Positions 1 through 7,306 are shown, numbered from the stretch's first letter. The stretch: DNA of 11,984 bases from JAQVWU01 sp964628455 (GCA_964628455.1 CAZVPD010000123.1:1-11984); one strand, 5' to 3'. Notes: generated by a model not told the origin, from the sequence alone. Program-made: numbers and translations.

Positions 1-24
1 TTATGCACACCGGATAATAAAAAA

Positions 25-342
25 TCATGCCAACGGAAACAGGAATAATTCGCTGACAAATACGACCGCACAGCATGAAAGCGATACATTGAACAGACCG
101 GCGCCGAACCACGAGGCAATGACACCCGTTATTAAAGCCAATGACCCCGATACGGGGCTTTGCGCCGCACCGGTAATCGCGGGAAAAGTCATAACCGCGA
201 GTGTGACATACGGCACATAATAAAGGAACGACTGAAAAAAACGGTTTTTGATCTCTTTCCGGATCAGCGTCAGAGGCAAAACGCGAATCGCATAGGTGAC
301 AACGGCCATGACCGCAAGATAAATATAAGTATTATGAGTCAT
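25..342 (-). CDS. azlD: AzlD-family branched-chain amino acid exporter small subunit
   Basis: Small integral membrane protein of 105 aa that acts with AzlC as a two-component exporter of branched-chain amino acids and their analogues; this role is known from the family. The sequence shows a hydrophobic protein with three to four membrane segments, an N-terminal stretch with the conserved TYAIRVLPL segment (about residues 15-23), a short basic loop (IRKEIKNRF), and a hydrophobic C-terminus. The length matches AzlD (about 100-110 aa). I chose the ATG at 342 because it overlaps the azlC stop as ATGA, the usual translational coupling of this pair; the same frame is open for 47 more codons upstream, but that part lies inside azlC. 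A T-rich run follows the stop at 24-15, but no clear hairpin is visible before the window ends. Confidence 0.9.
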   Translation of the reverse strand: MTHNTYIYLAVMAVVTYAIRVLPLTLIRKEIKNRFFQSFLYYVPYVTLAVMTFPAITGAAQSPVSGSLALITGVIASWFGAGLFNVSLSCCAVVFVSELFLFPLA

Positions 343-1088
343 TGCCCGCTGCCTTTCTTCATAACAGGAAATAAAAACGCCGCTGCCGCCGATATGGCCA
401 GCGTTAAAAATATCGTCCGCGTACCCGCAGAAAGATCCGAAATCATAGGAAGCCGGGAAGCCGAATAAGACGATGCAAAACAAAACAAAACCAAACCGGC
501 TATGATTTTATTTTTCCGCGAAGGGGGAATGATGATGGCAAGAAACATCCCGTAAAGCGCAACGCCAAGAGCACTGACCACCCGCAAAGGCAGAAGATTT
601 CCCGCAACAATACCCAGCGCAGTTCCCGCCGCCCAGCACGGAGCCGCAACAAGAACAGCGCCGTATGTATAAAAAGGATTTAAAAATCCGGTTCTTGCGA
701 TCGCAAGACCAAAAAGTTCATCCGTAATATAATATCCCATGATAAGGCGATGCGGCAGCGGAGTCTCCGGCTTCATACGCTGACTCATAGCAAAACTCAT
801 AAGAAAGTATCTTGCGTTCGTGATCAGTATTACGACCATCATCTGCAAATACGGAGCGTTTTCCGCGATCAGCGTAAAGCCCGCATACTGCCCGGCTGAT
901 GCATTGACCAGCGCTCCGGCCAGAAATCCCTGAAAAGCCGTAAGGCCGGCCTTTTTCGCCGCGATGCCCAGGGAAAAAGAAACGGCAAGATAACCGAGAC
1001 CGACGGGAATACCGTCCCGTAATCCGTGATATAAAGCGCGGGCATTTTCATTCCGAATACCCGCAGCAGGTAATAAGAAAGGTTTCAT
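339..1088 (-). CDS. azlC: AzlC-family branched-chain amino acid exporter large subunit
   Basis: Membrane protein of 249 aa, the large subunit of the AzlCD exporter. The first third has the family pattern GLRDGIPVGLGYLAVSFSLG followed by a GLTAFQGFLAG helix and the NASAGQYAG segment, then a run of hydrophobic helices to the C-terminus; the length fits AzlC (about 230-250 aa). The frame can be extended 15 codons to a GTG at 1133 that overlaps the upstream MFS stop (GTGA). I prefer the ATG at 1088 because GGGAG sits 7 nt before it and because the family consensus begins after this point, whereas the GTG has no convincing ribosome binding site. The gene lies 41 bp behind the MFS gene and overlaps azlD by 4 bp, so the three are probably co-transcribed. 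Confidence 0.9.
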   Translation of the reverse strand: MKPFLLPAAGIRNENARALYHGLRDGIPVGLGYLAVSFSLGIAAKKAGLTAFQGFLAGALVNASAGQYAGFTLIAENAPYLQMMVVILITNARYFLMSFAMSQRMKPETPLPHRLIMGYYITDELFGLAIARTGFLNPFYTYGAVLVAAPCWAAGTALGIVAGNLLPLRVVSALGVALYGMFLAIIIPPSRKNKIIAGLVLFCFASSYSASRLPMISDLSAGTRTIFLTLAISAAAAFLFPVMKKGSGQ

Positions 1089-1129
1089 GGATATGCTCCC
1101 GAAAATATTAATGGATATCACAGAAAAAA

Positions 1130-2338
1130 TCACACGGTAAGGTCACTATCCGCATACACCGGACCGGGTTTTTCCGTTGTTTTAAGAACAGCCAAACCGA
1201 TCAGCATGACCGCCGGAAAAACTATTGCCGTCAGAATCCCCATGTTCAGGCCGCTCCCGTCCGCGACGACCCCGGTGAGCCAGGGCCCGACGGAGCAGCC
1301 CAGATCTCCTCCGAGCGCCAATACCGCGAACATGGCGGTCCCGCCAGCCGGATATCCGGCGGCAGTCAGACTCAGCATTCCGGGCCACATCAGGCTTACG
1401 GATAATCCGCAGAGCGCGCATCCGAAAAGCGACACAGCCGGAAAAGGAACCATTGCCGTAATGACAAACGACAGCATACACAGTGCGGAGGAGATAAATA
1501 AAGTTTTACGGATATTGATTTTTTGCCCTTTGATCCCATACAGGGTTCGCGCTATGCCCATCATTACGGCAAAAAGGCAGGGACCGAGTAAATCACCGAG
1601 TATTTTGGAAATAGCGAGTCCTTTTTCAGCAAAAAGAGACGCCCACTGCGCCATCGCCTGCTCCGATGCTCCGGAACAGACCATCAGGAGAAAAGCAAGC
1701 AGAAAAAATTTTGAAGAGATCAGTTTTTTTAGCGGCGTTCTTTTACTTTCCTCCCGGGGCGGCACGAGCGGCACCCGTGCAAACAGAAACAGAGTGATCA
1801 CGGGAAGCGCCGTCCATACAAGCGGAAGAAGAAACCATCCGTCATGACCGGTAAAAAAAAGCGCCGCTGTGGAGATAACGATCACCAGAACCTGACCCCA
1901 GCTGTAAAACGAGTGCAGCAGGCTCATAGAGGAAGCCTTCGCTTCACCGGGGAGGCTTTCAACGATCGGACTGACAAGAACCTCGATCAGCCCTCCGCCG
2001 ACGGCAAAAACGACGCTCGAAAAAACCAGCCCGATATAAGGCTGCGGCAGTATTCCCGGCAGAAAGGCAAGCAGGATCATGCCGGCAGCAGCCAGCACAT
2101 GAGCAAGAACAGCCGCTGCGCGCTGTCCGATTTTATCTATAAATTTTATGGAAAGCGCGTCCGTAACAAGCTGTGTGACGAACAGGATCATGACCAGACT
2201 TCCGAGCATGGTATATGTGAGCCCGAATTTTTCCCTGAAAACTATAAATAATATCGGGGGAAGATTTACGATCAGAGCCTGCGTTATATAGCCCAGATAA
2301 CAGGCATACAGCGTGCTTTGATAATTGACTTTCTCTAT
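1130..2338 (-). CDS. MFS transporter (FucP/sugar-type), apparent ATA start codon
   Basis: Major facilitator protein, about 402 aa with 12 predicted membrane helices, of the sugar/FucP-like type common in Clostridia; the substrate is unknown. The first ATG in frame is at 2209, but starting there gives 359 aa and removes the first helix. Translating upstream reveals a convincing N-terminus (EKVNYQSTLYACYLGY, then ITQALIVNLPPILFIVF), which leads smoothly into FGLTYTMLGSLVMILF. There is no ATG, GTG or TTG between the in-frame TGA at 2353-2351 and that N-terminus. The codon where the family Met is expected is ATA (2338-2336), with GAGGTG 8 nt upstream. Later landmarks are a D-x-x-x-x-R-type loop after helix 2 (DKIGQR), the SFYSWGQ segment after helix 4, and a central hydrophilic loop (PPREESKRTPLKK). 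Either ATA is used as a rare start, or an ATG was recently lost, in which case the gene is translated poorly or from CTG at 2311. It leads the azlC-azlD unit. Confidence 0.8.
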   Translation of the reverse strand: MEKVNYQSTLYACYLGYITQALIVNLPPILFIVFREKFGLTYTMLGSLVMILFVTQLVTDALSIKFIDKIGQRAAAVLAHVLAAAGMILLAFLPGILPQPYIGLVFSSVVFAVGGGLIEVLVSPIVESLPGEAKASSMSLLHSFYSWGQVLVIVISTAALFFTGHDGWFLLPLVWTALPVITLFLFARVPLVPPREESKRTPLKKLISSKFFLLAFLLMVCSGASEQAMAQWASLFAEKGLAISKILGDLLGPCLFAVMMGIARTLYGIKGQKINIRKTLFISSALCMLSFVITAMVPFPAVSLFGCALCGLSVSLMWPGMLSLTAAGYPAGGTAMFAVLALGGDLGCSVGPWLTGVVADGSGLNMGILTAIVFPAVMLIGLAVLKTTEKPGPVYADSDLTV

Positions 2339-2346
2339 GACAGCAG

Positions 2347-2352
2347 CACCTC
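2347..2352 (-). promoter_or_regulatory. Ribosome binding site deciding the MFS start
   Basis: GAGGTG on the minus strand, 8 nt before the ATA codon at 2338-2336. Its spacing fits initiation at the ATA and no other codon, which is the main sequence argument that translation starts, or once started, there and not at the ATG at 2209. Confidence 0.6.
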
Positions 2353-2464
2353 ACAATAATAATTATGGACCCGGAAAATCCTGACAGGACCGTTTCCGTC
2401 CGTCTGCCGCATCCACTTTTCGGCAATACGGAAAATAACGGAGCTTTGCAGACTCCGGTTTACC

Positions 2465-2473
2465 ATTATATCA
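2465..2473 (-). promoter_or_regulatory. Extended -10 promoter for the MFS-azlC-azlD unit
   Basis: The minus strand reads TGATATAAT: a perfect TATAAT (2470-2465) with the TG of an extended -10 element one base upstream. The region 16-18 bp further upstream holds only weak -35 matches, as is usual for extended -10 promoters. It predicts transcription from about 2458 and a leader of about 120 nt before the MFS gene. Confidence 0.6.
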
Positions 2474-2519
2474 CAAGATAAAGAAAAATACATCCCATCA
2501 ATGAGATTTTAACCGTTTC

Positions 2520-2531
2520 ATTTCGTGAAAT
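2520..2531. repeat. Palindrome ATTTCGTGAAAT upstream of the MFS promoter
   Basis: Inverted repeat with 5-bp arms and a 2-bp centre, ATTTC-GT-GAAAT. It sits about 50 bp upstream of the MFS -10 element, a common location for an activator or repressor site. No further copy was seen in the window, so the role is open. Confidence 0.35.
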
Positions 2532-2577
2532 CATAAAACCGAGCTATTATAAAAAAATCCGACGACAACAGACCATG

Positions 2578-2600
2578 AAAACGCGGTAACTGCAGACCGC
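2578..2600 (-). terminator. Weak intrinsic terminator candidate for the DUF4838 operon
   Basis: On the minus strand GCGGT-CTGCAGTT-ACCGC forms a 5-bp stem with an 8-nt loop, followed by G and four T. It lies about 120 nt behind the sialidase stop. The stem is short and the T tract is interrupted, so it is a candidate only; the run of seven T at 2557-2551 lacks a strong stem. Confidence 0.3.
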
Positions 2601-2701
2601 CGCGGCCGGATCTATCCTGTCGGCGATCCTGAAGGAATCGACAGACGCATGAACCATCCCTGCCAAAGCAGCCTGTTTTACCGGCCGGCTGTTATATCAT
2701 G

Positions 2702-2718
2702 TTATCCGTATCGGATAA
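2702..2718. repeat. Perfect inverted repeat 5 bases behind the sialidase stop
   Basis: TTATCCG-TAT-CGGATAA, 7-bp arms around a 3-nt centre, beginning 5 bases after the stop codon at 2724-2726. As RNA it would form a tight hairpin at the 3' end of the operon transcript. No T tract follows it, so it resembles a stabilising or processing hairpin, or a DNA-binding site, more than a terminator. Confidence 0.5.
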
Positions 2719-2723
2719 ATCGA

Positions 2724-3830
2724 TCATCCTTCGGTTTTGAAAGAAGTCGTCCAATCAAAGGAAAACAGGTATATGTCTTCTTTGTTCACCGAACAGATCA
2801 CATACATTTTGCCTCCGTGCAGGAGCGAATGCGGATAACCGTAGATCCCGCCCTTGTATTTTCCGGGGATCCGTATAGGACGAGGTTTATTGCAGATCAC
2901 GAAAGCTTCGTCGAAATCCTCTCCGTTTTCGGATAACGATAAGACCAGCGGGTTTCGGTTGCTGCCGCGGTCGGGATTACCGACGATATAATACCTGCCG
3001 TCGGGCAATCTGCCGCAGTGAAATTTCGCGCCGCAGTCCGTAAAAGCCGTAGCCTGAGGCTCGTTCCAGTTCTCGCCTTCGTCGGTACTGACCGTCTGAT
3101 ACAAAATTCCTTCGCCGGAGCGCAGAAGCATGTGTATCACCCCCGGCGCCGTTTCTATAAAACTGCCTTCACAGAGGAATTTTTTATCCCGGCGGAGACC
3201 GGATTGACAGATAAATCCTGCGGAGTCGTCAAAAACACCCGGATAAGCATAAGGTTCAAGCCCCCGCATTTTCCAGCCGTTTATACCATCGGAGCAGTCG
3301 GATACCGGGTATGCGAAATTCCCGCAGAGGATCAGCCGTCCCGAAGAAAGACACTGAGGCCCGTGATTCGGTACGACAGGAAGATGCGTGTCTATAACCG
3401 GAGACCAGACACCTCCGCGCATAACACGGCAGAGAAGAGACGTATCCGTATGCTCTCTGCCTATTTCGACATAATGACCGCCGGCGATATTTTCTGTTTT
3501 ATACGAATACGTTCCGGCATAAGCGACCAATCCCGCAGGCGAGTTGAAAAATCCCGCTGCGGTTAAAACAGCGTTTTCCCCGGAAGGTTCAAACAATACC
3601 CGGGGATCGCTCCAGGTCCGCCCGTCACGCGATACGGAATACAATACGCGCTGACCGATATCGTCTTCATCTGTCCTCCCGTTCGACCACATGGCATAAA
3701 AACAATTGTTATAAAATCCGAGAGACGCGTGATGACAGTAACTCCACCCTCTGTCCGCATCGGCAGCATACAATACTGTTGTCTCCGTATCGAGAAAACG
3801 GCGGTTTTTATCGGATTTGTTGTTAATCAT
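2724..3830 (-). CDS. Cytoplasmic sialidase/BNR-repeat beta-propeller protein
   Basis: Protein of 368 aa of the sialidase (neuraminidase) superfamily, a six-bladed beta-propeller fold that includes exo-sialidases and other glycan-active enzymes. Two clear Asp-box motifs (S-x-D-x-G-x-x-W type) are visible: SRDGRTW at residues 67-73 and STDEGENW at 248-255; a degenerate third (SENGEDF) is at 300-306. The C-terminal part has RIPGKYKGGIYGYPHSLLHG (about 320-339) and the family-like ending KMYVICSVNKEDI. The N-terminal FRIP motif of classical sialidases is not seen, so the exact substrate is uncertain. There is no signal peptide or membrane segment, which points to an intracellular protein. The start is supported by GAGGG 7 nt before the ATG, overlapping the stop of the solute-binding protein gene 8 bp upstream; this tight spacing implies one operon. 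It is the last gene of the set. Confidence 0.8.
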   Translation of the reverse strand: MINNKSDKNRRFLDTETTVLYAADADRGWSYCHHASLGFYNNCFYAMWSNGRTDEDDIGQRVLYSVSRDGRTWSDPRVLFEPSGENAVLTAAGFFNSPAGLVAYAGTYSYKTENIAGGHYVEIGREHTDTSLLCRVMRGGVWSPVIDTHLPVVPNHGPQCLSSGRLILCGNFAYPVSDCSDGINGWKMRGLEPYAYPGVFDDSAGFICQSGLRRDKKFLCEGSFIETAPGVIHMLLRSGEGILYQTVSTDEGENWNEPQATAFTDCGAKFHCGRLPDGRYYIVGNPDRGSNRNPLVLSLSENGEDFDEAFVICNKPRPIRIPGKYKGGIYGYPHSLLHGGKMYVICSVNKEDIYLFSFDWTTSFKTEG

Positions 3831-3838
3831 ACAAACCC

Positions 3839-5332
3839 TCAGTGCTTCAGGTTACGGAACAATTCATTCATCTTCGCAACATTTTCCGCGACAGACGACT
3901 CGATCGAAGCCAGTGACGATGCAACCGTATCGGTGCGGTCGCGCATCATCTGCCGCAGAGAGATTACCATACCGCCGGTTTCATTAAAATAGATGACAGA
4001 CGGATCGATGTAAACGCTTTTGTAAATGATGTCGAGCATCTCAACCGACTCGGTATTCTGCAGGTATTTATACGAAAGTGCATTTTCATAATAAGCGTTG
4101 TAGACAGTCCCGTAACTTTCCGAAGCCAGACATTCCAGAAAAGCTCCCATCAAGGATAATTGATCGAGCGGAACCGTAACCGTCACCGCATAACCTGTCA
4201 GTTCTACCTGTACGGCGGTATAATAATCATCCTGCGCTTCATCCAGTTTTGGCATCGGGATAATCGTATATTCATCCTCCATATCACGGAGATTGTGTTC
4301 GATCCCATACAAGTGCGATACCGCGAACATCGAACGCCCTTCCCCGAAGACAGTCTGTATACGGTTCTCGCGCACACCGTCGTTATCATAGGGGACCACA
4401 TAGGAACCGGCAGATCCATAAAGTCCGAGCACGGCTTCCACCGCGTCTGACAGACGTTCACTTTCCGGCTGATAGAGATAATAATCGTTTTCATCCTTCA
4501 TGAAAAGATCGACCCCGCAGTTTATCCACCAGGTGTCGGAACTGGTCCTGGCCCCCGATGTAAAACCGTATAAATCGGCGTCGTCCGGTTTTTGATTCCC
4601 GTTAAGGTCACTGTAAACCGACTTTGTCAGCGATGTCAGATATTCAAGCGTCCAGTTCCCGCTGCGAACTGTCCCGACCGGTGAGGTGACATTATAATCA
4701 TTTACCAGTGAATTGTTAAAAACGGCGACATACATGTAGCGGTAGAGGGAAATTGCGGGCGTTCCCGTGCATATATACTGTTTGCCGCCTACCGACATGC
4801 TGCTGTTGAAACCCTGAGCCCAGTATTCTTTGCCGAGGTCAAGGTGCTCGATATCCGTGAGGTTGACAAAGATATCACCGGTGCATTTATATGCGCACGT
4901 ATACGTCGGAGCAGCCATTATATCATAAGCGTCGTCACCGGCTGCAACAGCTGTCTCCACAGTCTCCGAAACAGTGTATTGATTCCCGCCGTCCGAGACG
5001 AGAACAACGTTCATGCCAAGATTCAGCCTGTTTTCGACGGTGATGTTACGGTTATAAACCGCATCGTTGACTATTTCACCGTCAAGCGCTTCCGAATAGA
5101 GTTCACCGGCAGCGTCTGCGTAACCCCATGCACAAATATCGACGGTATTGCCTTCAAAATCAAGCTGGGGCAGATCATCTGTAAAAGGAGACGGGGAAGT
5201 ATCGGCAGCGGGTAAACTTTCCGCTGTTACAGGCGCGTCTTCAGCGGTATTATCCGATGAACAGCTGCAGGATCCGATGCAGCATAAAACCGACAACAAC
5301 AGGAGCGCGATTGTTTTGCAGGTGTTTCTCAT
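3839..5332 (-). CDS. Extracellular solute-binding lipoprotein (ABC sugar importer type)
   Basis: Protein of 497 aa with a lipoprotein signal: basic start (MRNTCK), hydrophobic stretch, then a Cys-rich end with a plausible lipobox IGSC (residues 19-22; C22 most likely lipidated, C24 an alternative). A low-complexity acidic/Ser/Pro linker (about 25-55) follows. The mature part has features of family 1 solute-binding proteins: a GDDAYDIMAAPTYTCAYK segment (about 132-149), aromatic-rich patches likely to bind sugar, and a loop DLNGNQKPDDADLYGF (242-257), an Asp-rich motif often seen in oligosaccharide-binding members and possibly binding calcium. Strong GGAGG spaced 7-8 nt before the ATG fixes the start. 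It sits between a DUF4838 gene and a sialidase-like gene, which suggests a glycan ligand. No permease or ATPase gene is adjacent, so it must use a transporter encoded elsewhere. Confidence 0.85.
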   Translation of the reverse strand: MRNTCKTIALLLLSVLCCIGSCSCSSDNTAEDAPVTAESLPAADTSPSPFTDDLPQLDFEGNTVDICAWGYADAAGELYSEALDGEIVNDAVYNRNITVENRLNLGMNVVLVSDGGNQYTVSETVETAVAAGDDAYDIMAAPTYTCAYKCTGDIFVNLTDIEHLDLGKEYWAQGFNSSMSVGGKQYICTGTPAISLYRYMYVAVFNNSLVNDYNVTSPVGTVRSGNWTLEYLTSLTKSVYSDLNGNQKPDDADLYGFTSGARTSSDTWWINCGVDLFMKDENDYYLYQPESERLSDAVEAVLGLYGSAGSYVVPYDNDGVRENRIQTVFGEGRSMFAVSHLYGIEHNLRDMEDEYTIIPMPKLDEAQDDYYTAVQVELTGYAVTVTVPLDQLSLMGAFLECLASESYGTVYNAYYENALSYKYLQNTESVEMLDIIYKSVYIDPSVIYFNETGGMVISLRQMMRDRTDTVASSLASIESSVAENVAKMNELFRNLKH

Positions 5333-5346
5333 ATATACTCCTCCAT

Positions 5347-5364
5347 ATATCCTGAATATCCTGA
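5347..5364. repeat. Tandem 9-bp repeat before the solute-binding protein gene
   Basis: ATATCCTGA occurs twice in a row on the plus strand, just upstream of the GGAGG ribosome binding site. It may be chance or a small duplication; no function is evident. Confidence 0.4.
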
Positions 5365-5383
5365 AAATTCTTTAGCATGTCGC

Positions 5384-5400
5384 TTTCATATGAGATGAAA
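5384..5400. repeat. Inverted repeat TTTCAT/ATGAAA in the intercistronic gap
   Basis: Arms TTTCAT (5384-5389) and ATGAAA (5395-5400) around a 5-nt centre. It lies between the DUF4838 stop and the solute-binding protein start; it could be a weak RNA hairpin or a site for a regulator. Confidence 0.3.
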
Positions 5401-5417
5401 CAAAACATTTATCTGCA

Positions 5418-5433
5418 GGAATCCCCGGATTCC
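5418..5433 (-). other. Intercistronic hairpin between DUF4838 and solute-binding protein genes
   Basis: On the minus strand GGAATCC-GG-GGATTCC is a perfect inverted repeat, realistically a 6-bp stem with a CGGG loop, 35 nt after the DUF4838 stop. It lacks a following T tract, so it is not a standard terminator. In operons where a binding protein is needed in excess over enzymes, such intercistronic stems often mark RNA processing or stabilise the downstream message; this is an inference here. Confidence 0.45.
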
Positions 5434-5468
5434 GAACACTCGATGCTGTCATGCGTATGTTTATGCAG

Positions 5469-7103
5469 TCACAGCTGTTCAAACAAAGCTCCCTCGTTGT
5501 ACTGCACGACGCCCATGGCGGAACAGTCGGCTTTCCACCGCTCGTATTCGGCGTTACCGGAAAATCCGAGATTGCATTTTACAAAACGCCAGCAGAGCAT
5601 AGAGCGCAGGACATGTTCTTTTTCTCTGCCCGATACCGCGGAAAGTGCGTCTTCCCAAATCCCGTCGCAGCGGTTTATATCGGATTCGCCGAACAGGTCC
5701 TTGAATTTTTCATCATACCTGAAAGCGACAGGCAGGTGACTGCCCGAGGAAAGCATTTTGTTATATATAAAGCCGAGGAATTCCAAAACCTTGTCTGCGG
5801 CAGCACCGTAGTATACATCCGAAAATTCCTTCATAAGCACGTGTATATCCTGTTCCGGATCCCAAAGCAACTTTGCGAGGACGTAAGAGCGCAACTCGGC
5901 GAATTCGCCGCTTTTACCCTTCTGATACATTCCCTGTTCAAACACGCCTAAAACGCCGTTTGCCCTGAAGAAACGCATGTTTTCCGCAAGCGAAGCGAAA
6001 TTCGGGAATGGAGCGAGATACTGAGCGAAGTTTGTGGTGTAGTCCCATATATATATCCGGCTGCAGATCCCGTGCCACCGTTCCAGATTGAACCTGTGAG
6101 TTTCATTCTCCTCACATACACCGATCGGATGCAGCCCGCAGCTTCCGGTGCAGTAGCGTATGATCACGTTTTTGCGCGGGACCGTGACCGCTGGGGGCGT
6201 GACCGAATGTTGATAAGCGAGAGTGTCCACGGCAATCCCGGGATATTCGTCTTCAATCGCCTCCGCTATGCGGTTGACAAAGCGGAAAAGCGTACCGCCG
6301 GGAGTCTTTTCCTCTTCGTTTACTTTTCTGCATTCGGGGCAGGTGCAGTAAGAATTCAGGTCATAAGCGTCATCCTGAGAAACCGAGACAATTTTCGCAT
6401 CCAGATTCCCGTTCAGCCATTCCCTGACTTTTGCCAGAATAATCCGGAAAACATCCTCGTTTGTAAGACATAGCTGTGAATACAGGCGTTTACCCGTGCG
6501 CTTGCCGTCGATTTCCGAAAAATATTCCGGATACCCGGTAAAATATTCCTCTTCTGTCAGCATAAGGGGTAGGGTGTGCACAAAATGAGGTCCGGCATAA
6601 CCGATACCGCCGCCCCATTCGGCAGGAAGGTCACGGCTGCCCACACACCCGTTCAGACGCAGTTTGGCGGAAAGCTCCGTACCGAACGTGCAAGACCAGA
6701 AAAGGTCGCGGTATTCAAACGCGGGAGAGGAGCAGAGCGGTTCCTCCGGAAAAATCAATAAGCCGGCTTCCGGTATGATTTCGGTATCCGCAGCGTAAAA
6801 CCTGCATCCCAGAAACTCCAGGTATGCGTATACGCCGTATAGTGTGCCGCGGTCCGAACCGCCAAGAATAAAAAGCTTTTCACCATCATTCCATATCTTA
6901 TATCCCTCCCTGTTGTCCGGCTTTTCCGACCGGGTACGGTTGGTGTCTCCGACACAAATTTCATACTGTGTTTCGCGCGTGCCGTCGGCTGCCGTTTCCG
7001 GCTTCCCGCCGAGTATCATGCCGAGATATTCCGACAGCTGCAGAGCGGCGGTTTTATCAGCCGGTCTGTAATTTTTCGGGTATACGATTCTATATTCACA
7101 CAT
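5469..7103 (-). CDS. DUF4838 protein, putative glycan-active enzyme
   Basis: Protein of 544 aa. Residues about 1-115 form an N-terminal alpha/beta domain like that preceding GH20/GH67 catalytic domains, with the telltale GGSDRGTLYGVYAYLEFLG (81-99) and RFYAADTE. The central part carries the DUF4838 signature: a CTCPECRK cysteine cluster (253-260), then FRFVNRIAEAIEDEYPGI and DTLAYQHS (293-300). Conserved-looking acidic or aromatic segments are SQDDAYDLN (242-250), YIWDYTTNF (351-359) and GVFEQGMY (386-393). DUF4838 proteins occur in polysaccharide-utilisation loci, but their reaction is not established to my knowledge. No signal peptide is seen, so it is probably intracellular. The frame is open to an ATG at 7190, but that lies upstream of the promoter; the ATG at 7103 has AGGAG 7 nt before it. 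It heads the operon with the binding protein and the sialidase-like gene. Confidence 0.8.
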   Translation of the reverse strand: MCEYRIVYPKNYRPADKTAALQLSEYLGMILGGKPETAADGTRETQYEICVGDTNRTRSEKPDNREGYKIWNDGEKLFILGGSDRGTLYGVYAYLEFLGCRFYAADTEIIPEAGLLIFPEEPLCSSPAFEYRDLFWSCTFGTELSAKLRLNGCVGSRDLPAEWGGGIGYAGPHFVHTLPLMLTEEEYFTGYPEYFSEIDGKRTGKRLYSQLCLTNEDVFRIILAKVREWLNGNLDAKIVSVSQDDAYDLNSYCTCPECRKVNEEEKTPGGTLFRFVNRIAEAIEDEYPGIAVDTLAYQHSVTPPAVTVPRKNVIIRYCTGSCGLHPIGVCEENETHRFNLERWHGICSRIYIWDYTTNFAQYLAPFPNFASLAENMRFFRANGVLGVFEQGMYQKGKSGEFAELRSYVLAKLLWDPEQDIHVLMKEFSDVYYGAAADKVLEFLGFIYNKMLSSGSHLPVAFRYDEKFKDLFGESDINRCDGIWEDALSAVSGREKEHVLRSMLCWRFVKCNLGFSGNAEYERWKADCSAMGVVQYNEGALFEQL

Positions 7104-7137
7104 GGCGCGTCTCCTTTTATTCCAAACATGTATATGT

Positions 7138-7166
7138 ATTGTATGAAGAATCCGCATCTTTGTCAA
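7138..7166 (-). promoter_or_regulatory. Near-consensus sigma-A promoter of the DUF4838 operon
   Basis: On the minus strand TTGACA (7166-7161), a 17-bp spacer and TACAAT (7143-7138). Transcription would start near 7131, giving a leader of about 28 nt before the ATG at 7103. Just downstream lies the partly palindromic ACATATACATGT, which could be an operator at the start site. A promoter this strong usually needs a repressor for control; the XRE gene upstream is the obvious candidate, but no shared operator sequence was found. Confidence 0.85.
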
Positions 7167-7186
7167 GGCAATTCCGACAGATTCCG

Positions 7187-7306
7187 TCATAATCCTATTG
7201 GGCTGTGTTTTAATTCAGCGAAAGCCGGCATCATGTAGGCGCATTTTTGAAAAAAACAATCCGGCAAAAAAACCAGAACGCCGGTACCGATACCCATCGT
7301 ATCCAT
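7187..7306 (-). CDS. Doubtful 39-aa small ORF
   Basis: A short ORF starting at the ATG at 7306 with AAGGA 7 nt before it and ending in TGA just ahead of the DUF4838 promoter. The product begins MDTMGIGTGVLVFLPDCFF and is hydrophobic near its N-terminus. Two runs of T lie within it and the start of the ORF is part of a long RNA hairpin, so the reading frame may be a by-product of a structured RNA. I do not recognise the protein. Confidence 0.2.
   Translation of the reverse strand: MDTMGIGTGVLVFLPDCFFQKCAYMMPAFAELKHSPIGL

Larger units (their letters stand above)
2354..2723. other. Intergenic region between the sialidase gene and the MFS gene
   Basis: A 370-base gap with no gene I can support on either strand. 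From right to left on the minus strand it holds a 7-bp-arm inverted repeat just behind the sialidase stop (2702-2718), a CTGC-TTTG-GCAG hairpin near 2665, an imperfect hairpin with arms CTGTCG/CGACAG (2617-2622 and 2639-2644), a weak terminator candidate (2578-2600), a run of seven T (2557-2551), a palindrome (2520-2531) and the MFS promoter (2465-2473). The leader downstream of that promoter contains an inverted TCCTG/CAGGA element near 2380 and a CGGAG/CTCCG pair near 2440. Confidence 0.6.

Noticed and set aside
1089..1133. GTG at 1133 as azlC start, overlapping the MFS stop
   Set aside because: No good ribosome binding site there, whereas the ATG at 1088 has GGGAG at 7 nt and fits the family N-terminus. 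Coupled initiation at the GTG cannot be fully excluded.
1206..2251. Long plus-strand ORFs opposite the MFS gene
   Set aside because: Composition is basic and proline-rich, as expected of an antisense shadow. The minus-strand membrane protein accounts for the sequence.
7104..7190. Extension of the DUF4838 protein by 29 residues to an ATG at 7190
   Set aside because: The extension covers the -35 and -10 of a near-consensus promoter, and the ATG at 7103 has a well-placed AGGAG.
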